Shown here piece by piece: positions 34,777 to 44,033 of a stretch of DNA of 64,000 bases. Source of the stretch: Entophlyctis helioformis (Eukaryota > Chytridiomycota > Chytridiomycetes > Chytridiales > Chytriomycetaceae). The DNA lies in assembly GCA_025526915.1 (NCBI GenBank), contig JAHLKH010000148.1, positions 1-64,000 of the forward strand. The letters run 5' to 3'. The notes under the pieces were generated by a model that saw nothing but the letters and a program-made list of their open reading frames with translations, was not told where the DNA came from and did not search any database. The stretch's first letter is position 1. Every line of letters begins with the position of its first letter. The position numbers and the translations under genes are program-made.

Positions 34777-36471
34777 ATGCAGACAACTCAGACGGCAGAC
34801 AACGCAGACGCAAGCGACGAGCATGTGCACCGTCTGCAGAGCCAGCTGCAGAGCACAGTCGTGCAGCTGGTCACTCTTGGCCGCACCGACATCGTGCGGG
34901 GTGTGTTCGAGCAGGTCGTTGGAGCGAGTGGCAGCCAGGCAGGAGAGCCAGGACAGCCAGGACAGCTGCAAGTGCAGCCACCAGCCAAGCGACTCAAGAC
35001 AGCAGCAGCAGCAGCGACTGCACAGCCAGGGGTGCCTCGCTATGTGGTTCCGCCAGCCACTGGCGACCTTGCGTTCGGCAGCAGCCACTGGGACGGCAAG
35101 CCCGCCGAGATCCACGCCATGATCCTCAAGCACGCCGGCCCGCTCACGCTCTTCGTCAACGGCCTGCTCGGCGATACAGCCACACTCGACGAAGCGACCA
35201 AGCTGGAGCTGTGGATCGATGCGTTCCAGATGGACTGGCAGGGCGATCTGGCGGTGCTGCCTGACGCCAACCTGACGGCCGACAACGGGCTGCTGCTCGC
35301 ACACTCTCGCTCCATGTACGACCGTCTGTGCAAGCGCTTTCCACGGTGCACAGAGGACAGGTACAGGAGGTCAGACGCATCCAGCAACTTCTACCAGCAG
35401 CTGATCGGTTACAATGTCATGGACGGCGGCCGCTTACTTCTCATTCCCATGCGGCACGGCTGGTTCGATCTGATCAACTTTTCGAAACCGATCGCACTCG
35501 CTCGCTTGGCCATCAACTGGGGGTTCCTCGATCTGCTCAAGCATCTCGACGACAAGTACAAGACGCTTCAACGCTGGATGGCCAAACACGATGCAACAAG
35601 CGCGTACTGGAACAGAGCAGTTGATCAGGCTGCAGGCTGTGGAAGTCTTGGGCTCATACAGTACCTGTTTGATGCGGGCGTGACGGGATGCACGGTGGAT
35701 GCCATGGACCAGGCAGCCGCCAACGGCCACCTTCATGCCGTCATCTGGCTCCACGATAACACGACGGCAAGATGCACGAAGCGGGCGATGGACAACGCGG
35801 CTGCCAACGGTCATCTGCACGTTGTCATCTGGCTCCACGAGAACAGGACGGAAGGATGCACAGCTGCTGCGATGGATGACGCGGCTCGCAACGGCCACCT
35901 TCATACCGTCATCTGGCTCCACGAGAATCGAACGGAGGGGTGCACGACTGTTGCGATGAATGAGGCGGCCGGTAACGGTCATCTCGACGTGGTCAAGTGG
36001 CTGCATGCCAACAGAAGCGAGGGATGCACGACTACTGCGATGACCAATGCTGCGAGATGTGGTCGCCTTGATGTCGTGCAGTGGCTACACGAGACCTGCA
36101 GAGTGGAGTTCACGCCCCGCGCACTGGATGCCGCCATCCGTAATGGGCACTTGGACATTGTCAAGTATATGCACTCCAAGGGCGGCCGCGCATCAAACGA
36201 CGTCATTGAGTTTGTGGCCAGTAACGGCAACACCGAGATGCTGCAGTACTTGATGGATTGCGGATATGTGGCCGAGCTCAGAGCACTCAACCGCGCCAGT
36301 ACCGCCGCCGTCGCCAATATCCTCCTTCGAGTCCTCTCGCTGGACCGAGCACAGGCGCTTCTTGAGGAATCAAAGCAACGAAGGGGCTTCGGCATCAGCA
36401 TCAAGCGAGCTGCATTGACCACCAAACGACTCGAATTGGCCATCAAGAGACTGCAAAAGACGCGCAAGTGA
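34777..36471 (+). CDS. Ankyrin-repeat protein with F-box-like N-terminus (copy A)
   Basis: Intronless, 564 residues from the ATG at 34777; the earlier in-frame ATG-like starts fall in retrotransposon-derived sequence. An N-terminal low-complexity region ends in a basic PPAKRLKT. An F-box-like helix block (GDLAFGSSHWDGKPAEIHAM, LKHAGPLTLFVNGLLG) follows. A WFDLINFSKPIALARLAINW segment then leads into at least six degenerate ankyrin units with the consensus AAxNGHLHxVIWLHENRTEG. The C-terminus is basic and helical (TTKRLELAIKRLQKTRK). Such proteins are usually expanded families in chytrid genomes; binding partners are unknown. A second, 5'-truncated copy lies at 42085-43326. Confidence 0.8.
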   Translation: MQTTQTADNADASDEHVHRLQSQLQSTVVQLVTLGRTDIVRGVFEQVVGASGSQAGEPGQPGQLQVQPPAKRLKTAAAAATAQPGVPRYVVPPATGDLAFGSSHWDGKPAEIHAMILKHAGPLTLFVNGLLGDTATLDEATKLELWIDAFQMDWQGDLAVLPDANLTADNGLLLAHSRSMYDRLCKRFPRCTEDRYRRSDASSNFYQQLIGYNVMDGGRLLLIPMRHGWFDLINFSKPIALARLAINWGFLDLLKHLDDKYKTLQRWMAKHDATSAYWNRAVDQAAGCGSLGLIQYLFDAGVTGCTVDAMDQAAANGHLHAVIWLHDNTTARCTKRAMDNAAANGHLHVVIWLHENRTEGCTAAAMDDAARNGHLHTVIWLHENRTEGCTTVAMNEAAGNGHLDVVKWLHANRSEGCTTTAMTNAARCGRLDVVQWLHETCRVEFTPRALDAAIRNGHLDIVKYMHSKGGRASNDVIEFVASNGNTEMLQYLMDCGYVAELRALNRASTAAVANILLRVLSLDRAQALLEESKQRRGFGISIKRAALTTKRLELAIKRLQKTRK

Positions 36472-36694
36472 TTGTTGCGTTGCCGTGTGGCGAGTTGATG
36501 GACAGCCGAGACTCGCGGTTGGAATGAAGACGAGAATGGCATGCTGTGTGACAGAGTGTTGAAGCCATGCGTGCGTCGATCTCTCAGTCGTGCCCTTCCA
36601 ATGCAGCACTGCATGTGGCTTTGCAAGAATAGCCGCCATGTCCACCAGCAGCAATCCGTGAGCAAGCACGGCGGGATCAGCAGCCGTATCGCAC

Positions 36695-36709
36695 ACAGAG
36701 CAGCGCATC
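36695..36709. repeat. Left target-site duplication
   Basis: ACAGAGCAGCGCATC, directly repeated at 37421-37435. It flanks the poly-A (poly-T on this strand) end of the retrotransposon insertion. Confidence 0.9.
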
Positions 36710-37420
36710 TTTTTTTTTGATGGATAAGAAAGCTTCATTCCAAATGCTCGCATAGCATGCCCCACCAGTGATGGCATAGGCTCGTTGGCAAATCCCACAG
36801 GTACCCTTACCCTACAGCGCGCCGTTTGTGTGCCCAGAGCTCAGACCGGTACACCCAAATAGACGCTTGCAGGAAGTCCGCTAAACCCACCATAGCCAAC
36901 CCATCACCCTCGAAATTCCGCATCTGCTCCGCATTGAATGCTTCGCCCCACGTCCCGCCAAGGACTAACCCCCACATCAAGTTTACCACGTCAGAAACAA
37001 TATGTACAAGATCGCCGCGTATCTGTGGGTGTCCCACATTCTCGTGCGTTGCAATGGCGCGTGCTGCTGCGAACCGTGCGTCCAAGCCACGCTGCCCGTG
37101 CGCTGTGCGGATAGCCACGATCCGCTCCTCTGTGCACTCGAGCGCAAAATGCGCAATCTCCAGCGTGCTTCCCAGATCCTCGCCACACATGATGCAGCAT
37201 GAACCGTCACCAAACGGGTGGGCTGGGTCAAGCAGGTTGGCGTTGATGGCGCGGCGAGCCGTGTAGATGCCGCCCACGCGTGCAAGCATCAGAAACCGTG
37301 CACCTTCCGAGCGTCGCGGGTCAAAGACCGGGTCTCGTATGATGTTGGCAGTCTTCTGCATCTGGAACGCAGTGTAGATGGCGGCCGTATCGCACTTGCT
37401 GGCAGACTTGAGCGTGACGG
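36710..37420 (-). mobile_element. 5'-truncated non-LTR (LINE-type) retrotransposon insertion
   Basis: A 711-bp insertion in minus orientation. It starts with nine T (36710-36718), the complement of a poly-A tail, followed by about 90 bp of 3' UTR and then an ORF open to the truncated 5' end at 37420. It is bounded by a perfect 15-bp target-site duplication (36695-36709 and 37421-37435). The paralogous locus at 43550-43564 has the same target sequence once and uninterrupted, so it represents the empty site. These are the hallmarks of target-primed reverse transcription. Confidence 0.92.
36807..37420 (-). pseudogene. C-terminal fragment of a non-LTR retrotransposon polyprotein
   Basis: About 203 codons are uninterrupted from the truncation point to a stop at 36807-36809. 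The fragment contains a zinc-knuckle-like pattern, CCIMCGEDLGSTLEIAHFAL followed by EC, typical of the region after the reverse transcriptase domain in LINE-type elements. Before it is RVGGIYTARRAINANLLDPA. No reverse transcriptase or endonuclease motifs remain, so it cannot move on its own. Family assignment rests on the Cys/His pattern plus the insertion structure. Confidence 0.7.
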
Positions 37421-37435
37421 ACAGAGCAGCGCATC
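37421..37435. repeat. Right target-site duplication
   Basis: Second copy of ACAGAGCAGCGCATC, directly after the 5'-truncated end of the element; the ankyrin 3' flank resumes from here. Confidence 0.9.
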
Positions 37436-37534
37436 GACTGGCGATATGAGGGCACGCCTACAAGTCTGCAAGTCTGCAAAACGAAACGACGAGCCACCTC
37501 CAAGAGTGAAGTTGGTCTGTGGAGCAAAAGGAGA

Positions 37535-37607
37535 TGCTCCGTACAGGGATCGAACCTGTGACCTTTGCGTTATTAGCACAACGCTCTACCGACTAAGCTA
37601 ACGGAGC
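37535..37607 (-). tRNA. tRNA-Ile(AAT), copy A
   Basis: Full cloverleaf on the minus strand, 73 nt with discriminator A. A 7-bp acceptor stem (GCTCCGT/ACGGAGC), D arm GCTTAGTCGGTAGAGC, anticodon stem TTGTG/CGCAA with loop CTAATAA (anticodon AAT) and T arm ACAGG-TTCGATC-CCTGT are all present. There is no intron. A run of four T lies a few bases downstream (complement of 37526-37529) as a pol III terminator. Confidence 0.95.
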
Positions 37608-37920
37608 TGTTCCCCTCTTGTCCACTTTTGTCGCAGTCACAACATATACCATATCTTGACAAACAACAAGCCATTGCAATCGTTGATCCACCATCCAACA
37701 ATCTGCTGCCCGCACCGCAGACTGTCTGCTGGCCATCTCTGCTGTCTGGCTGCTGATCACACACTCACATCGCACTTCTCCCGATCCACCCATGCCTGGC
37801 ATACGACCCGATCCATGGCCGCAACCAAAAGACAAGCGTTGGAGCCACGAGCCAGCATTTAGTTTAGGTACAGATCCAGAGGAAGCCAGACAAGGCTTGA
37901 GGGACGGCACAGCACGGCGT

Positions 37921-38372
37921 CTATGCGCTCTCGACGCCCAGCTTGCGCTCCAGTGCGCGGGTCTCGTCTGGTGCCGTGTAGAAGCGCCAGTTGTTGGTGA
38001 ATGCCGTGCCGATGCGGGCCACTTGAGCGCTGCGCACGCCTTCGACGACCTTGAGGCCAAACACTTCCGACTTGTTGGTTTCCTGTCCCGTGCGGTGTGA
38101 GTCTTGCATGCCCACACACAGCGCACACAGGCGGCATACAGCATACAGCACACACAGGCAGCCAGCCAGCCGCCACTCACAGCGTTGTATTCGATGCGGT
38201 CGACTTCGTACCACGAATGCTGCTTGCCCCGCTGGTGCCAGACGGACGGAGCGACCCGCACGCCTGCGCCGTGGTTGGGCAGGTGCTCCACAAGGTCGAG
38301 CAGCGTCTTGCTGCCCCGCAGCTTGAGGAACGACGGGTACTTGCCCCACAACTCTCTGACGACGGCCGACAT
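37921..38372 (-). CDS. Mitochondrial ribosomal protein mS34-like
   Basis: Two exons, 38181-38372 and 37921-38082, joined over a 98-nt intron (GTGAGT/GACAG), give 117 residues. The pattern TLLDLVEHLPNHGAGVRVAP, then SWYEVDRIEYNAETNKSEVF and TAFTNNWRFY, resembles MRPS34 (short helix, L-x-LP-xG-G, then a beta-rich W/Y motif ending in -WR). mS34 is a small-subunit mitoribosome protein in many eukaryotes, absent from budding yeast. No obvious targeting peptide beyond a basic N-terminus. The assignment is from recalled family pattern only; a lineage-specific small protein is the alternative. Confidence 0.55.
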
Positions 38373-38375
38373 GCC

Positions 38376-38410
<35 letters not shown>

Positions 38411-39114
38411 TTTGGGATGTGATCTTGCAGTCGTCCTTGGGCGAGCGACGGCGAGTTGCATCAAATCCAGTCGGGCGGGCTGTCTTGGCTGGCTGTCTTG
38501 GCTGGCCGACACCAGCGAGGGACCGTGCAGCAGGCATCTGGCAGGACGCCTTTGTGGGATTGCTCGCAGGGCGAGTGTGCCATGCAGACCTGCCATGCCG
38601 ATCTGGCCGTGCGGATCTGCCATGCAAGCAGCAGCGACAGCCAGCCAGCAGGCCGTGTGTGCACTGCGCGAGTGGAACAGTCGGTGCAGGGCAGCCCGAG
38701 CGAGGGCCAGCCACTGGCAGGCTTGCTGCTCGTTGGTGGCGTGCACGGCGGGAGATCCCACCCACGATCGTGGCAGCACGCATCGTCACGGACGCAGTGC
38801 TGCCTGTCGCATTGTGGGCTGTCGCAGATGCCGCCGCTGAGCGCAGCCGCCACGCCTGTCGAAGACGTCCAAGGCGGCTTCGCTTGCGCGCCTTGTCACC
38901 GAACCAACATCCCCGCAATGATCTCGGCCTCGTTCAAGTCCAGTGTGGCCTAACTTGAGCATCTTACAGCGCGATGGTAATGCGACCACTCATCTGTTCT
39001 TCTCCATTCTGCCTGCGTCATCTTATCCCCAGTGCCAATCATGGCTGTGCCACTTGGAACAAGTATCTTCATTAAGTGGGGGGCAGGGATGTGATCCATA
39101 TGGCCGGTCATGGG
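38373..39114. other. 742-bp intergenic region without a convincing gene
   Basis: Starts with CTG/CAG-rich sequence (38372-38412) at the mS34-like promoter, then tandem-like GGCTGTCTTGGCT units (38475-38505) and GATCTGCCATGCA/GACCTGCCATGCC units (38580-38630). Frames on both strands stay open for up to 280 codons, but with repeat-driven composition and no domain. The right end is the 3' flank of the transporter gene. Confidence 0.45.
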
Positions 39115-41077
39115 TCACAGACGGTAGACAACGCCGGCCGTGCCAAACAGACATATGCACACCGCGCCGAGGATCACGGCGCATCCGGCTGCACGTCTGG
39201 CCAGACCCAAGCGGTGCCAATAGAGCTTGAGATGGCATGCAAACGGCACAATGAGCACGACCGATACGGCCAGGAAGGATCCCAGCAGCGCCATGACCTT
39301 GTCAAACGACGGCACGGCAACCGCGACACCAAGCACGGCAAGCGCTGTCAGCGTGCGGATAACGCGGTGCGGCTGGTGGTCGCCCATCGAGGGCTGGTGC
39401 TGCGTGCCGCCTGCCGGCCCTTGCCACAGGGACGCCCATGTCCGCTCGGCGAGGACGTTGACGGGGTTGAGCACCATGGCAAACTTGGTGACGGGGTTGA
39501 GAGCAATGAACCAGATCGTGAGGCGCAGCAGGAGCGGGTGGACGCCAGGCAGCAGAGCGAGGGATTTGGTGACCTCGGGCAGCACGTCTGTGCCAAACAT
39601 GGCGTATCCGCAGCATGCCGTGATGGCGTAGATGGAAAAGATGACGCTGTACGACAGGCTCATGGCGCGGCTAAAGGTCGTCTGTGGCGCGTGCATGTCG
39701 CGGTAGATGGACGGAAACACGCTGTGCCCTGTGTGCATAGCTTTGTGTCAGCTCCCATCTCGCCTCATCCCATCTCGCCGATCCATCAAAGCAAGGCAGA
39801 CAAACAGGCAAGCAGGTTACTCACCGTCAAAGCCAACAAACAGCAGCCCAACTGCAACGGCAACCGAGTCCCAGGTGGCATTGGCTGGCACCCACAGCGT
39901 CGTTGCTGCAGGAACAAGGATCGATCCAGGAGTCTGTGTGTGCACCAGTCCCTCGTACACAAGAATGCCAATCAGGTTGCACAGCGACAGGATGCCCACA
40001 ACACTGGCTGCAGAGAACACCTTGAGCGAGCGCATCCACGTGGCAGGGATGAGCGCACACACCATGGCGACCTTGATCCACTGCGCATGGGACGAGCCGT
40101 GCGGAAACGCGGCGGGGAACAGCGTCTGGACAGAGTCGCCAAAGAGGATGACGAGAGCCACTGACGCAGCAAACAGCTCCATCGTGAACAGAACCGTGAC
40201 AATCAGGCGGCCTGGCCGGCCAAACGCGAGCGCCGCCATATCAGCCAGGGTGGATGGCAGCATGTGAGAGCGCGTCTGCTTGGTGCCGTGGTCTGCGTCG
40301 CTCGCTGCATGGCGCGACCCGACCGTCACGGTCGATGCAGCAGAGTCGCGGCTGGCAGACTCGATGCTGCCGGTGCTGCGGTCTCCCAGACGACGATCCA
40401 GTGAGCCCGATGACGGCGTGCGTGGCAGGAGCGGGTCAGATGCAGACAGCGGCAGCGAAGTGGTTGTGGCAGCCGGGCCGTCTGGAGGCGAGGTTGCAGC
40501 AGCGAGACACTCGCCAATGAGCGTGGCTGACCAGCAGGCGAGCAGCGCAAACACGGCCAGGCCAGCCAGGCCGAGAGCCCATCCCGACAGCGAGAACGCG
40601 TAGGGCAGCGACAGAACACCCAGACCCATGACAACATTGACGGCGTTGGATGCGGCGTGGAAGATGGTCGATGCAGACGTTGGGTGGGCGTGGCCTGCAC
40701 CTGAGCCTGCATCTGCAGCTGTGCCGTGCGCGTAGGGCAACAGGAGGGAGGACTCGGTCGCATCTTCGACCACAGCAAGCAGCTGGTCGATGCTGGCTGT
40801 TCTGGCGCGCGACAAGGCCGGCGATGACATGGATGACGGCGTCGATGGGTGGAGCGATGTGCCGTATGTTTGGACATGGCCGCCAGCAGGGCCAGTAGCA
40901 GACGCTGTTTCAGAGCCAGTCTGTCGAAGCGGACTGTCAGAGGCAGGCAGGCACAGGGGCAGGCACAGAAGGCAGGCACAGAGGGCAGACACAGAGGGCA
41001 GGGCAATCGTCACTCACAGGGCCAGCAGACATGGCTGCAGAGGCATTCGCACGTGGTCGCTTGTCAGTTGTACTCAT
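39115..41077 (-). CDS. AAAP-family (Avt-like) amino-acid transporter
   Basis: Three exons, 41018-41077, 39825-40920 and 39115-39728, give 589 residues with exact phases. After a ~120-residue hydrophilic N-terminus the family start is clear: IFHAASNAVNVVMGLGVLSL followed by PYAFSLSGWALGLAGLAVFA. Further helices include LIVTVLFTMELFAASVALVI and WIKVAMVCALIPATWMRSLK. The typical GFDGHSVFPSIYRDMHAP is created by the second splice, and four more hydrophobic helices follow, about 11 in all. Proteins of this type move neutral amino acids, in fungi mostly across the vacuolar membrane (Avt1/Avt3 groups); substrate and location here are inferred. An alternative acceptor in the first intron would break the frame. 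Confidence 0.85.
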
Positions 41078-41122
41078 CGATGGGGCTGATAGTTGTGAAT
41101 TGGGTGAGTTGAGTTGAGGGGA

Positions 41123-41147
41123 GGGGGGGGGGGGGGGGGGGGGGGGG
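41123..41147 (+). repeat. 25-base guanine homopolymer
   Basis: G25 about 45 bp upstream of the transporter ATG (minus strand), within a purine-rich GAGTTGAGG context. Its true length cannot be trusted, since homopolymers are poorly resolved by most sequencing methods. It could form a G-quadruplex. Confidence 0.85.
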
Positions 41148-41760
41148 AAATTGATATCGTTTTGAATCACGTCACCGCTGCGTCATAAAGCCAAATTTCC
41201 TCGACATGTGCAGAGATGCGGAGTGATGTGCAGAGATGCGGAGTGGTGCGGAGTGGTCCAGCTCATCGTGGTTGCAATCCTGCGAGGACGTGGCTGTTGC
41301 TGCGTGCTGCTCATTGCCACAGCCAGCAGGATGGCCAGGAAAGAGTCTTGGACAGATGGACGCTGCTGGCTCTGGGCATGTCCATGGGCTTGGTGGATCA
41401 CAGGCAACCCCCACCAATGCGCCAGTTCAGCTGGCAAGAGTGCTCGAGACTGGAGCGGTCAGAGACCTGTTGCAGAGTGCCAAGGCTGATACCCTCAAAG
41501 CTGCGAGCATTGAAGGTGATGGAGAATGATCGGCTGAAAGGGAAGGCCAAGTGAGGCACATGGAGGACAGCGAGATATGGGGTTTTGTGGATGGAGACCA
41601 TCCGGTTTTATTGGCTGTTGTGTCAGTCTTGCTGTAGCTGCTGTTGTTGCAGTCTTGGTAGATGAGAGTGCCATCTTGTGTGGCTTGGTTGGTGGTGGAT
41701 GGGAGCATAAGAAGAAAGTAAACGGACAGATCGCGCTTTGCAGACGCATCACAAAGCAGA
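41148..41760. other. 613-bp stretch without a recognised gene
   Basis: Contains GATGCGGAGTG/GTGCAGA repeats (41214-41255) and several overlapping short frames of equal, unconvincing quality on both strands. Nothing could be assigned. Confidence 0.45.
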
Positions 41761-41979
41761 TCAGAAGAGGGCGAGAGGAGCGAGGAGAGCAGCAACGAGC
41801 AACACAAGCGAGGCAGCCATGGCAGCAGCACTGCTGAGGATGGGCTCGTCGCCGGTTCCAGGCAGCGGGTGCTTGGTGTAGATCTCGCCAGCAGGCAGGT
41901 CGCCTATGCCATAGATGGAGGCATCGCCAGAGGGAGAGGGCGACGGAGCGGCAGATGACACAGGCTCGTTGGCAATCAT
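41761..41979 (-). pseudogene. Possible 3' end of a GPI-anchored or membrane protein gene, 5' part lost
   Basis: A 72-codon frame ending in GDEPILSSAAAMAASLVLLV and a further hydrophobic ALLAPLALF. This is the shape of a GPI-attachment or C-terminal membrane signal after a proline/serine-rich stalk. No signal peptide or other domain is present. The upstream side runs directly into the retrotransposon remnant at 41962-42071, so the rest of the gene was probably removed by rearrangement. Low confidence. Confidence 0.3.
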
Positions 41980-42071
41980 CCTTCAGGGTCACTTATCATA
42001 CAGCGCGCCGCTTGTGTGCCCAGAGCTCAGACCGGTATACCAAAATAGACGCTTGTAGGAAGTCCGCTAAA
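41962..42071 (-). mobile_element. 3'-end fragment of the same non-LTR element, joined to the ankyrin copy B
   Basis: About 110 bp corresponding to 36778-36888 of the full insertion (3' UTR and last ~27 codons). It stops at 42071, where homology to the interior of ankyrin copy A (from 35217) begins without any gap. No poly-T tract or target-site duplication is visible. Confidence 0.75.
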
Positions 42072-42084
42072 CGATGCGTTCAAG

Positions 42085-43326
42085 ATGGACTGGCAGGGCG
42101 ATCTGGCGTTGCTGCCTGACGTCGAGCTGACGGCCGACAACGGACTCCTTCTCGCATACTCTCGCTCCATATACGATCGTCTCTGCAAGCGCTATCCACG
42201 GTGCACAGAGGACAGGTACAGGAGATCAGACGCATCCAGCAACTTCTACCAGCAGCCGCTCGGTTACAATGTCATGGACGGCGGCCGCTTACTTCTCATT
42301 CCCATGCGGCACGGCTGGTTCGATCTGATCAACTTTTCGAAACCGATCGCACTCGCTCGCTTGGCCATCAACTGGGGGTTCCTCGATCTGCTGAAGCATC
42401 TCGACGACAAGTACAAGACGCTCCAACGCTGGATGACCAAACACGATGCAACAAGCGCGTACTGGAACAGAGCAGTTGATCAGGCTGCAGGCTGTGGAAG
42501 TCTTGGGCTCATACAGTACCTGTTTGATGCGGGCGTGACGGGATGTACGGTGGATGCCATGGACCAGGCAGCCGCCAACGGCCACCTTCATGCCGTCATC
42601 TGGCTCCACGATAACACGACGGCAAGATGCACGAAGCGGGCGATGGACAACGCGGCTGCCAACGGTCATCTGCACGTTGTCATCTGGCTCCACGAGTACA
42701 GGACGGAAGGATGCACAGCTGCTGCAATGGATTACGCGGCTCGCAATGGCCATCTCGATGTGGTCAAGTGGCTCCACAGGAACAGGACGGAAGGATGTAC
42801 GACTCGTGCCATGGATGGGGCGGCAGAATATGGGCCATTGCATGTTCTCAAGTGGCTGCATGCCAACAGAAGCGAGGGATGCACGACTACTGCGATGACC
42901 AATGCTGCGAGATGTGGTCGCCTTGATGTCGTGCAGTGGCTACACGAGACCTGCAGAGTGGAGTTCACGCCCCGCGCACTGGATGCCGCCATCCGTAATG
43001 GGCACTTGGACATTGTCAAGTATATGCACTCCAAGGGCGGCCGCGCATCAAACGACGTCATTGAGTTTGTGGCCAGTAACGGCAACACCGAGATGCTGCA
43101 GTACTTGATGGATTGCGGATATGTGGCCGAGCTCAGAGCACTCAACCGCGCCAGTACCGCCGCCGTTGCCAATATCCTCCTTCGAGTCCTCTCGCTGGAC
43201 CGAGCACAGGCGCTTCTTGAGGAATCAAAGCAACGAAGAGGCGTCGGCGTCAGCATCAAGCGACTCGAATTGACCACCAAACGACTCGAATTGGTCATCA
43301 AGAGACTGCAAAAGCCGCGCAAGTGA
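42085..43326 (+). pseudogene. Ankyrin-repeat protein, copy B, 5'-truncated
   Basis: A 413-codon open frame whose ATG (42085) corresponds to an internal methionine of copy A (codon 151). It lacks the N-terminal low-complexity region and the F-box-like block. The rest is near-identical to copy A (WFDLINFSKPIALARLAINW and ankyrin units with NGHLHxVIWLH), except for a cluster of changes in the units at 42731-42858 (copy A HENRTEGCTTVAMNEAAGNG versus copy B HRNRTEGCTTRAMDGAAEYG). The frame is intact, so a shorter protein could be made if a promoter exists. Upstream DNA is retrotransposon remnant. Called pseudogene because of the missing 5' end. Confidence 0.65.
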
Positions 43327-43655
43327 TTGTTGCGTTGCCGTGTGGCGAGTTGATGGACAGCCGAGACTCGCGGTTGGAATGAAGACGAGAATGGCATGCT
43401 TTGTGACAGAGTGTTGAAGCCATGCGTGCGTCGATCTCTCAGTCGTGCCCTTCCAATGCAGCACTGCATGTGGCTTTGCAAAAATGACCGCCATGTCTGC
43501 AAGCAGCAATCCGCGAGCAAGCACGGCGCAATCAGCAGTCGTATCGCACGCAGAGCAGCGCATCGACTGGCGACATGAGGGCACGCCTACAAGTCTGCAA
43601 AAAGGAACGACGAACCACCTCCAAGAGTGAAGTTGGTCTGTGGAGCAAAAGGAGA

Positions 43656-43728
43656 TGCTCCGTACAGGGATCGAACCTGTGACCTTTGCGTTATTAGCAC
43701 AACGCTCTACCGACTAAGCTAACGGAGC
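43656..43728 (-). tRNA. tRNA-Ile(AAT), copy B
   Basis: Identical in sequence to the copy at 37535-37607, with the same anticodon AAT, no intron and a downstream T4 terminator on the minus strand. Duplicated together with the ankyrin gene. Confidence 0.95.
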
Positions 43729-44033
43729 TGTTCCCCTCTTGTCCCATTTTTCTCGCAGTCACACCATATACCATATCTTGACAAACAACATGCCATCGCA
43801 ATCTCTGATCTACCATCCAACAATCTGCTGCCTGCACCGCAGACTGTCTGCTGGCCATCTCTGCTGTCTGAATATACAATGTTCTCATCAAAATGGCATC
43901 CTTTTCAGTCCTATTCAGTGTTTGCATACATGCCAAAGTCCAAGTGAGACTGTAAGAGCATGCAACTTTGAAAGAAGTCCTTAAAATGCGTCTGCACCAC
44001 CCTTTCCAATACGCAACTAGATCCACTGCCAAC

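Larger units (their letters stand above)
35217..37748. repeat. Segmental duplication, copy A (interrupted by a retrotransposon)
   Basis: Matches 42072-43870 in the same orientation, covering most of the ankyrin gene, its 3' flank and the tRNA-Ile gene. Copy A carries an extra ~726 bp (the element plus one target-site copy) at 36710-37435. Identity is very high except in the ankyrin units at about 35878-36005. Confidence 0.9.
42072..43870. repeat. Segmental duplication, copy B (empty-site form)
   Basis: Homologous to 35217-37748 minus the retrotransposon insertion. Contains the truncated ankyrin gene and the second tRNA-Ile gene. The left boundary is abrupt, next to the retrotransposon fragment; the right boundary falls at the shared CTGCTGTCTG. 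Confidence 0.9.

Noticed and set aside
36707..36720. Poly-T as a pol III terminator for the tRNA
   Set aside because: It lies over 800 bp from the tRNA and directly abuts a target-site duplication, so it is the poly-A tail of the inserted element.
43550..43564. Second retrotransposon insertion in duplication copy B
   Set aside because: The target sequence is present once and continuous with the flank; this is the empty site, not an excised one, since no footprint or second copy is present.
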